Shown: piece by piece, positions 24,561 to 30,010 of the stretch | How the letters are laid out: every line of letters starts with the position of its first letter | How positions within the stretch are numbered: position 1 is the first letter of the stretch | The notes under the pieces: generated by a model | Seen by the model: only the letters and a program-made list of their open reading frames with translations | What the model was told of the DNA's origin: nothing | The model's database searches: none | Source of the DNA: CAZIRO01 sp964541595 | Lineage (GTDB): Bacteria; Acidobacteriota; HRBIN11 | Length of the DNA stretch: 30,010 bases | Direction of reading: 5' to 3' | NCBI GenBank assembly: GCA_964541595.1 | Contig: CAZIRO010000012.1 | Coordinates: 1 to 30,010, forward strand | Program-made: the position numbers and the translations under genes

Positions 24561-25669
24561 ACAGTCGCATTCGATTTCTCTGGCGAGTCACCTGGAAAGC
24601 GTTTCGTTCCCGGCGGATCGTGGTCATCCTGTTGAGCCTCTTCCTCGGCCTCGCGGTGGGACTCGTCTGGCTGGCCTGGGACGCTGCACGGGCCGGTCGG
24701 ACGTACTTCGCACATCTCTGGAAAGCCTCCGGGATGCCGTTTTACATCCGGGGGACACAACCGGACCCGGGACGGTTCACGACCACGTTTGCCGGACCGG
24801 TCGATACCGCGGTATACCGCGCACTTCAGCGTCAGTCGTCCGACGCGTACGCCCTCATTCCATGGAATGAAGGCGAACGGGTGGTGCGGAAACAGACGAT
24901 TCGATGGGTGGCCACGGATGTGGATCGGGTGCAACAGTTGCGTCCGTGGTTCCAGATCCGGGCGCCTCACACCCATACTGTATGGATCAATCCGCTGTAT
25001 TTCCCGCAGTCGATCGCCTGGCAGGATGTCTGCGCGATCTGGAGATTGTGTGACGGTTCCCCGGGTCAGTTCACATCCGGCCATGAACCCTATGCGATTC
25101 TGATCCGATGGGACGTCTGGGCGGAACACGTCCGGCCGGAGTATATGGACTGGATCGAAGGCCGCTGGTTTGGGGATCCGGCGCGGTTTCAGACGTGGAA
25201 ACAGGCAGTCGAACAACGGTTCGGTGTAACCGTATTCGCCCATCATCCGAGCGTGGTACGGTTTCGTTCGATCGCCCGTTCGACCCAGGCGTTTTTGACG
25301 TTCAGCGGATGGGGACTCACGATCATCGCCCTATTGACCATCCACCAGGTGATGCTGCTCGACGCCCGGTTGCGCCGACGCGAATGGGCGATCTGGAAAG
25401 CACTGGGGGCCGGTATGGCCGATTTCGGGCTGCACGGGCTGGGACTGGCCGTCTGCTGGACCGCGCTTGTCCTCATGGCCGTCAATGCGGTATACTGGAT
25501 GGGCCGTCTGGCATTGCACTGGGTCATTCCCGAACTGGTCATTCGGCCGTCTGTCTGGGAGGGTCCACTGGTGGCCATCCTGGTGTTTTTGCTCTGCATA
25601 CTGGCACTCAGTCCCGTCTTCTGGATGACCTGGACGGTCCGACCGGCCAACTGGCTGCGCGGGGAATAG
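24557..25669 (+). CDS. second FtsX/MacB-type permease, iron cluster member 2
   Basis: The 370-residue membrane protein starts in an ATGA overlap with the previous gene, so the two are translationally coupled and probably heterodimeric. The first helix (VVILLSLFLGLAVGLVWLAW) is followed by an extracytoplasmic domain (about 40-240). Three C-terminal helices flank the loop LLDARLRRREWAIWKALGAGMADFGLHGL, the FtsX-type loop with 'RRREWAIWKALGA'. The sequence is less conserved than its partner and the extracytoplasmic part is rich in Trp and Arg. It is followed, after about 100 non-coding bases, by a small membrane protein gene. No ATPase gene is nearby. Confidence 0.78.
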   Translation: MNSRIRFLWRVTWKAFRSRRIVVILLSLFLGLAVGLVWLAWDAARAGRTYFAHLWKASGMPFYIRGTQPDPGRFTTTFAGPVDTAVYRALQRQSSDAYALIPWNEGERVVRKQTIRWVATDVDRVQQLRPWFQIRAPHTHTVWINPLYFPQSIAWQDVCAIWRLCDGSPGQFTSGHEPYAILIRWDVWAEHVRPEYMDWIEGRWFGDPARFQTWKQAVEQRFGVTVFAHHPSVVRFRSIARSTQAFLTFSGWGLTIIALLTIHQVMLLDARLRRREWAIWKALGAGMADFGLHGLGLAVCWTALVLMAVNAVYWMGRLALHWVIPELVIRPSVWEGPLVAILVFLLCILALSPVFWMTWTVRPANWLRGE

Positions 25670-25771
25670 GCAGCGCATCCGAATTGCGCATACAACACCA
25701 TCTTTCAACGGGTTTTCCAGCCCATTCCGGTGCATGGGTTTCCGCGTTCGGAGACCACCTGCGGTGTGACC

Positions 25772-26227
25772 ATGACAACCACGATGCGCCAAATGTGGTA
25801 TCGATGGGGTGGACACCTGTTCGGCAGCATCCTGATTGCAATGTTCACGCTGATCGTTTTCCCCTGGCTGGTGCGTGCACGCCCGATCTTACCTGCGGGA
25901 CTGGTTGCGTGGACACACCGGGTCCTGCTCGTGACCGTGATGATACTCTGGGGGATTGCCGTTGTGCTGTTTCATTCGGCGGGCTCCCTCCCGCCGCGGA
26001 CTTCAAACGGGCGCGCGCGACCGGCGGAAATCCCGGGGAAAACGTACCGCGGGTGGCAGCGTGTCCTCATCGGCTGGACGTGTCTGGAAGTCGGTGTACT
26101 GATCGCCTGTCTGGACTGGATTTTTACGCGCACATATACCGTGCTGGTACCGGGACTTGTGCTCTGTTGGGGATCGTTCCTGTACTGGAACCCGCACCAT
26201 TTCCGACGTGACGAAGACAGGCAGTAA
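25772..26227 (+). CDS. small multi-span membrane protein of unknown function
   Basis: The product has 151 residues with four predicted membrane helices (about 14-34, 44-64, 92-110 and 115-133). Between helices 2 and 3 lies a polar loop with PPRTSNGRARPAEIPG. No family motif, cysteine cluster or enzyme residues are seen. The ATG at 25772 has GGTG five bases upstream; an ATG at 25730 is possible but lacks a ribosome site. It lies 102 bases after the second permease on the same strand and could be part of the iron operon, with a role not known. I do not recognise the family. Confidence 0.6.
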   Translation: MTTTMRQMWYRWGGHLFGSILIAMFTLIVFPWLVRARPILPAGLVAWTHRVLLVTVMILWGIAVVLFHSAGSLPPRTSNGRARPAEIPGKTYRGWQRVLIGWTCLEVGVLIACLDWIFTRTYTVLVPGLVLCWGSFLYWNPHHFRRDEDRQ

Positions 26228-26258
26228 TGGCCGGATACATTGTACACCCGGAAACCAT

Positions 26259-26300
26259 GGAGACACGGGGGAACCACCAGTGTTTTCCCCGTGCGTCTCC
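26259..26300. other. long imperfect stem-loop between operons
   Basis: GGAGAC-ACGGGGGAA and TTTTCCCCGT-GC-GTCTCC pair over 12-14 bp with a two-base bulge and a loop of about nine bases. It follows the stop of the small membrane gene and precedes the thioesterase gene. There is no downstream T-run. The sequence also looks like part of a dispersed repeat. Confidence 0.45.
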
Positions 26301-26339
26301 GTGATGGGCAAATCCAGATATCATCGGAAGGAACCGACT

Positions 26340-26807
26340 ATGGTGCCCGTGTCGCGCGTATCCAGAAAGACCCTGGAACGGATTCAGGCCGTTGCGGAAG
26401 CAATCCCGTTCTTTCGCTGGATGGGAATTCGTATCACGGAATTGCGCAGGGGACAGTGCCAGGTTGAACTCGATGTGCGGCCTGAAATGCTTCAGATCGC
26501 CGGGTCCGTGCATGGAGGCATCCTCGCCAGTCTGATCGACGTCGCGAGTGCCATTGCCGTGATGGCCGCGATCGGTCGACCGGCGGACATCCGGACCCTG
26601 GAATTGAAGGTCAATTACCTGCGTCCCGTGCGTTCCGGAACCATTTGCGCGTTCAGCCAGGTGATTCACCTGGGATCACGTACCGCCGTGACCACATGCC
26701 ACGTGCGCATGCGGACACCGGAGTCTCCAGAACCCGGAAAACTGTGCGCTTACGGCGTCGCCACGTTCATGCGCATTGAAAGTGAACGGTCTCAGCCGGT
26801 ACAATAA
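26340..26807 (+). CDS. PaaI-type hotdog thioesterase
   Basis: This 155-residue enzyme has the 4HBT hotdog fold. The motif AGSVHGGILASLIDVASAIAVMAA (about residues 55-78) holds the catalytic HGG and active-site Asp. The strand TLELKVNYLRPVRSGTI follows, and 'SQVIHLGSRTAVTTCHVRM' closes the fold. Family members cleave acyl- or aryl-CoA thioesters, such as phenylacetyl-CoA or benzoyl-type substrates. The substrate here is not deducible. AAGGAA lies seven bases before the ATG, preceded by a stem-loop. It is followed by the DUF4388-type gene 31 bases later. Confidence 0.85.
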   Translation: MVPVSRVSRKTLERIQAVAEAIPFFRWMGIRITELRRGQCQVELDVRPEMLQIAGSVHGGILASLIDVASAIAVMAAIGRPADIRTLELKVNYLRPVRSGTICAFSQVIHLGSRTAVTTCHVRMRTPESPEPGKLCAYGVATFMRIESERSQPVQ

Positions 26808-26838
26808 CGTAACGGAGTCATCATCGAGGAGACATCTC

Positions 26839-28275
26839 GTGCCCGCAATCTGGCCGCAACCACAGGATCTCGGGTTCTTCATCCGACGTATTGTCGAAAC
26901 CCGGAGAAGCGGCGTGTTGCGTAAGATCCGCGAACCCGTGCGGCGGTTTCTCTACTTCGAGGACGGCTGGCTCGTGTTTGCCCATTCCAACGTGAAACGG
27001 GAAAAACTCGGACAGATCCTCATCGAAGAGGGGATCCTCCATTCCGAAAAGGAACTGCAGGATTTCCTCGCGGCCAAAAAGAAAAAACGTCTGGGCGCCT
27101 TCCTGATGGAACAGGGGGTGATCGCTCCGGATGAATTGCAGCGAATGGTGGAAAAACAGATCCGTTCGATCTTTTTCCGGGTGTTTTACGATCCCACCCC
27201 CTTCGAATGGGAAGAACGTCGGGAGACCGTGTACCGCGACCTGAAAGTTCCGATCCGTGTGAGCATCCTGCTGGAAGAGGCCATCCTGAACGACCCGGAT
27301 CCCGCGCGTTATACGCGCCTCATCCCACCGGACGACTGGTGGGTGCTGGCCCATGAAGAGAGTGTCATGCCGCGTGAGTTTTTTTCTTCCGAAGACCAGT
27401 TGCTACGGAGTCAACTGGTTCATCCGAAATCCATTCGGGACCTCCGTTGCGAGATCACACTTGATCCCGTGGTGTTTGCCCAGCGCCTCTACCTGGGTCT
27501 CGTGTTCGGGTATTTTATCGCACGCCCGCCGGAATTCATGCGCCGTGTCGCCACGTCATTGTACTCCGCTACAAATCCCTACCTGAATCCCCTGCCGCCG
27601 GACTGGGAAACGTTCGCCGACCGGGTGGACGCCATGGACCCCTGGGAAGTGTTTGCCCTGCGACCGGATGCACCGCCGGAACTCATTGAACAACGGTATG
27701 AACAACTCAACGACTGGTTGCAGCCCATCCTGTATGACCCCGATCTGTCGCCGGAACGGCGCCAGCGGTTGCAACATCTGATCGAGCGAGTGGCATGGGC
27801 GTATGCAGCACTGCGGCAACAGGTGCGGAAGGCACAACCGGCACCGGGGGAACCCTCGCCACCGGCCGCGCCGGCCACCGTGCCGCCGTCCAGACCCGCC
27901 GCCTCGAAACGTGAACTGTTCCGATATATCGAGGACTGCATCACCACCGGGGAACTCGATGAGGCCCGGCGCGTGCTCCGTGAACATCGGGACGTGCTTG
28001 CGACCGAACCGGACTTTTACTATCTTATGGCGCTCATCCTGGCGCAACAACCGACCACCCGCAAACAGGCGGAAGTGTATCTCCGAAAAGCGATCGAGAA
28101 ACGCCCGGAACAGTACGATTACTGGATCGCACTGGCCATCCTGTACAAAGATCTCGGCGCCCGTGACCGCGCCATTGATATCCTGCAACAGGTGCTGGAG
28201 CGAGATCCGAAAAACTTCCGGGCGCGTCAGTTGCTCGAACTCTACAAGAGTCCCGATACAGGAGCGTCTCCATGA
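26839..28275 (+). CDS. DUF4388/J-like/TPR regulator
   Basis: The product has about 478 residues, starting at the GTG six bases after GAGGAG. An N-terminal DUF4388-like domain (about 10-125) contains RRSGVLRKIREPVRRFLYFEDGWLVFAHSN and LGAFLMEQGVIAPDELQ. A J-domain-like helical segment (about 266-330), MDPWEVFALRPDAPPELIEQRYEQL...AWAYAALRQQ, has no HPD motif. A Pro/Ala linker (about 337-355) leads to about three TPR repeats to the end. DUF4388 domains are found in gliding or signalling regulators and act as adaptors. No catalytic residues are visible. The stop overlaps the TatD start as ATGA. The exact partner is unknown. Confidence 0.72.
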   Translation: MPAIWPQPQDLGFFIRRIVETRRSGVLRKIREPVRRFLYFEDGWLVFAHSNVKREKLGQILIEEGILHSEKELQDFLAAKKKKRLGAFLMEQGVIAPDELQRMVEKQIRSIFFRVFYDPTPFEWEERRETVYRDLKVPIRVSILLEEAILNDPDPARYTRLIPPDDWWVLAHEESVMPREFFSSEDQLLRSQLVHPKSIRDLRCEITLDPVVFAQRLYLGLVFGYFIARPPEFMRRVATSLYSATNPYLNPLPPDWETFADRVDAMDPWEVFALRPDAPPELIEQRYEQLNDWLQPILYDPDLSPERRQRLQHLIERVAWAYAALRQQVRKAQPAPGEPSPPAAPATVPPSRPAASKRELFRYIEDCITTGELDEARRVLREHRDVLATEPDFYYLMALILAQQPTTRKQAEVYLRKAIEKRPEQYDYWIALAILYKDLGARDRAIDILQQVLERDPKNFRARQLLELYKSPDTGASP

Positions 28276-29108
28276 TGGTGGACAGTCATGCCCATCTGGA
28301 CGACCCACGGTATGACCACGATCGCGACGAGGTGATCGAGCGCGCATGGGACAACCACGTGCGCTGTATCCTGACCGTTCAGTGCGATCTACACCCCGAG
28401 CGCATACACCGCACACTGGAAATGCTGGACACACACCCGTTCATCTGGGCTGCATTCGGACTGCATCCGCATGAAGCCCGACACTGGACACCGGAGACGG
28501 CTGAATCGCTGCGCGCGTACTGGGCACACGATCGCGTCGTTGCGATCGGCGAAACCGGCCTGGACTACCACTACATGTACAGTCCAAAAGAGACCCAGAT
28601 CCGCGTATTTGAATGGCATATCGAACAGGCGAATGCATTGCGTATGCCGCTCGTCGTACACACCCGATCCGCCCACGACGATACCCTAGCCATTCTGCGC
28701 AGTGTGTGCGAGTGGACGGCACCGGTGATCATTCATTGTTTCACCGGTGACGATCGCGTGGCTCGACAGTACCTGGACCTCGGGTGCTACCTGTCGTTTT
28801 CCGGAATTGTCACGTTCGCCAACGCGGACGACATCCGCGCTGCTGCCCGTACCACACCGTCCGACCGTCTGCTGGTCGAAACGGATAGCCCGTATCTCAC
28901 GCCGGTACCCTACCGGGGTCGTCGGAACGAACCCGCGTACGTACTCAAAGTCATTGAGTTCATTGCACGTCTGCGGGAAACCCGCATCGGAGTCCTGAAA
29001 GATGCGGTACTGGAAAATTTTTTGCGTGCTTATCCTGGCGTGCGTCTGTCTGAGCGGGCGCCCGGACCGGCTCTGGAGTCAGCCCCGGGCGTCGATCACG
29101 GTAAATGA
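28272..29108 (+). CDS. tatD: TatD-family metal-dependent deoxyribonuclease
   Basis: The 278-residue TIM-barrel hydrolase has the TatD metal set: His6 and His8 in VDSHAHLDD, Glu94 in AIGETGLDYHY, His130 in PLVVHTRSA, His155 in VIIHCFTGD and Asp205 in LVETDSPYLTPVPYRG. TatD proteins are 3'-5' exonucleases or general DNA quality-control enzymes. The start is the first ATG of ATGATG, in an ATGA overlap with the upstream gene and after AGGAG. The core ends at about residue 257 (ENFLRAYPG). The last 20 residues run on through the start and signal peptide of the ccmH gene, a 107-base overlap in another frame, and do not look conserved. Confidence 0.92.
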   Translation: MMVDSHAHLDDPRYDHDRDEVIERAWDNHVRCILTVQCDLHPERIHRTLEMLDTHPFIWAAFGLHPHEARHWTPETAESLRAYWAHDRVVAIGETGLDYHYMYSPKETQIRVFEWHIEQANALRMPLVVHTRSAHDDTLAILRSVCEWTAPVIIHCFTGDDRVARQYLDLGCYLSFSGIVTFANADDIRAAARTTPSDRLLVETDSPYLTPVPYRGRRNEPAYVLKVIEFIARLRETRIGVLKDAVLENFLRAYPGVRLSERAPGPALESAPGVDHGK

Positions 29109-29478
29109 CGTAAACACCCGCGTGGTATGTCAGTGCGGATGCAATATGGTGCTGCACAGTTGCACCTGTGCGTTCGCACGGGATATGAACCGGCAGATCG
29201 CCGGGTGGATCGATCAGGGATGGACACTGGACCAGATCCTGGCGGAACTGCAACGGCAGTATGGTCCGACCGTGCTTGCTGCACCGCCCACACGGGGATT
29301 CTACCTGAGTGCCTGGGTGTTGCCGTTCATCGCCGTGATCGTTGGCGGCGCGGGACTCATATGGATACTGCGACGGCGGAAGATCGCTCATACCGAAAGC
29401 GAATCGCTGCCCGAACCGGACGAGATGTCGACGTCCTGGGAAGACATCCGTTCGATGATTGAATCCGTGGACCGGTAA
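29002..29478 (+). CDS. ccmH: CcmH/CycL-type cytochrome c maturation protein, Cys-rich variant
   Basis: The 158-residue membrane-anchored protein belongs to the heme-lyase complex that attaches heme to apocytochromes c. A signal peptide (MRYWKIFCVLILACVCLSG) is followed by a motif with five cysteines, CQCGCNMVLHSCTC (Cys43, 45, 47, 54, 56). The classic protein has LRCxxCQ. The helical bundle contains IAGWIDQGWTLDQILAELQRQYGPTVLAAPPTRGF, the CcmH hallmark, and a C-terminal helix (about 105-127). The ATG overlaps the TatD coding end; GGAG is nine bases upstream. CcmF, CcmG and the other partners are not in the window. Variant cysteines could alter thiol-disulfide chemistry (inference). Confidence 0.84.
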   Translation: MRYWKIFCVLILACVCLSGRPDRLWSQPRASITVNDVNTRVVCQCGCNMVLHSCTCAFARDMNRQIAGWIDQGWTLDQILAELQRQYGPTVLAAPPTRGFYLSAWVLPFIAVIVGGAGLIWILRRRKIAHTESESLPEPDEMSTSWEDIRSMIESVDR

Positions 29479-29480
29479 CC

Positions 29481-29747
29481 ATGACACTCCTGTATCTGGC
29501 ACTGGGATGTATCCTCATCGGTTTGCTCGGCTGGGTGCTGCAACCCCTGCTGCAGCCGTCCGGTACTGCATCGGAAGCACCCGCCGGAACGACCGACTGG
29601 CAAGACCCGGAAGAAGCGTTTCGCATCCAGCAACTGATCGATCTGGAATACGATTACCAGACCGGCAAGATCTCGCAAGCGGAATACCTGCGACAGCGCC
29701 GTGAATTGGTGACCCCCCGCGGGAAACCCGGTGATATGGAAAAGTGA
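29481..29747 (+). CDS. CcmI-like small membrane protein
   Basis: The 88-residue protein begins two bases after ccmH. An N-terminal helix (LLYLALGCILIGLLGWVLQPLL) is followed by a soluble tail, including IQQLIDLEYDYQTGKISQAEYLRQRREL. This is the SHOCT/CcmI-like pattern seen in proteins encoded beside ccmH. It could chaperone apocytochrome c or only anchor the complex. It ends with GDMEK. A ribosome site is weak, so coupling to ccmH is likely. The following 263 bases to the window end hold the repeat element and no gene I can support. Confidence 0.65.
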   Translation: MTLLYLALGCILIGLLGWVLQPLLQPSGTASEAPAGTTDWQDPEEAFRIQQLIDLEYDYQTGKISQAEYLRQRRELVTPRGKPGDMEK

Positions 29748-29758
29748 TACGAACCGGG

Positions 29759-29936
29759 ATCGGGACAGGCGATGGGACATGCGCACCACCGGATCCACCG
29801 GTGTGCCGGTGGTCACCGGTCTCCGGTCCCGGGTGTCGGGTGTCAGGTGTCCGGTCTCAGGGAGGCCGGCATCGCATGGGCGGGGGACAGCGCATGACCG
29901 CATGGGTCCCCATGGTGTCCCATGGCCTGTCCCGAT
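29759..29936. repeat. 178-bp element: heptamer array bounded by 21-nt inverted repeats (copy 5)
   Basis: The left arm (29759-29779) and right arm (29916-29936, complement) match at 20 of 21 positions, reading ATCGGGACAGGC then S then ATGGGACA. Inside, a perfect hairpin CCACCGG-TGTG-CCGGTGG (29795-29812) precedes seven GGTSTCR units (about 29814-29862): GGTCACC, GGTCTCC, GGTCCCG, GGTGTCG, GGTGTCA, GGTGTCC, GGTCTCA. There is no transposase. The arm and following spacer recur at 21834-21854. The structure resembles a miniature inverted-repeat element. Confidence 0.72.
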
Positions 29937-30010
29937 TTCAGATACGAAGGGTTGCACGAAGGTCCATCACCGAGTAGACGTTCGCCATCCGTAATCGGAC
30001 CCCCGGAGTG

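Noticed and set aside
26227..26304. 25-codon ATG frame overlapping the stop of the small membrane gene
   Set aside because: It lies over the stem-loop, has no recognisable motif and no ribosome site of its own.
10341..29862. Heptamer arrays as CRISPR arrays
   Set aside because: Units are 7 bp and contiguous, with no unique spacers, and no cas genes are present.

Overview
The window is a G+C-rich, gene-dense stretch of a diderm (Gram-negative type) bacterial chromosome. Evidence for the outer membrane is an LptE-type lipoprotein, a Wza-like polysaccharide export protein with its BY-kinase partner, and FtsEX. Biosynthetic and housekeeping genes include gatB (tRNA-dependent amidation), a class I, archaeal/eukaryote-like prolyl-tRNA synthetase and a c-type cytochrome maturation gene. 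I cannot name the phylum. The mix of c-di-GMP enzymes, a DUF4388-like regulator and intergenic heptanucleotide repeats suggests an uncultured environmental lineage rather than a well-studied model group.

Layout. 1-2538 (+): the end of a diguanylate cyclase, an EamA exporter and an orphan DppB-like permease. 2540-3870 (+): a DUF6600-type secreted protein behind a sigma-54-like promoter with two in-phase palindromes. 3973-6754 (-): a coupled operon of 3-hydroxyacyl-CoA dehydrogenase, methyltransferase and a membrane flippase-like protein. 7076-9229 (-): two response regulators of opposite c-di-GMP activity (GGDEF synthase and HD-GYP phosphodiesterase). 9265-14158 (-): a long co-directional run of a GAF/coiled-coil protein, CheY-like receiver, LptE, small zinc ribbon, ProS and threonine aldolase. 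14370-17512 (-): gatB-ftsE-ftsX. 17716-21687 (-): an exopolysaccharide export operon (carboxypeptidase-regulatory-like membrane protein, AMIN/Poly_export/SLBB protein with an apparent frameshift, BY-kinase with a tyrosine-rich tail). 22041-26227 (+): an iron-uptake-like operon (FTR1 fused to DUF2318, two FtsX/MacB-type permeases, a small membrane protein). 26340-29747 (+): hotdog thioesterase, DUF4388/J-like/TPR protein, TatD nuclease, CcmH and a CcmI-like small protein.

Between the genes lies a family of 7-bp tandem repeats (consensus GGTSTCR) at five intergenic loci. One of these (29759-29936) is bounded by 21-nt inverted repeats like a miniature mobile element. One arm is shared with the copy that sits between the divergent export and iron operons. 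Both of those operons start from TTGACA-N17-TACGAT promoters.

The strongest leads for something not yet described are four. They are the iron operon with paired permeases but no ATPase and no P19 partner, the heptamer/inverted-repeat element family, the sigma-54-type control of the DUF6600 gene, and the split export gene.
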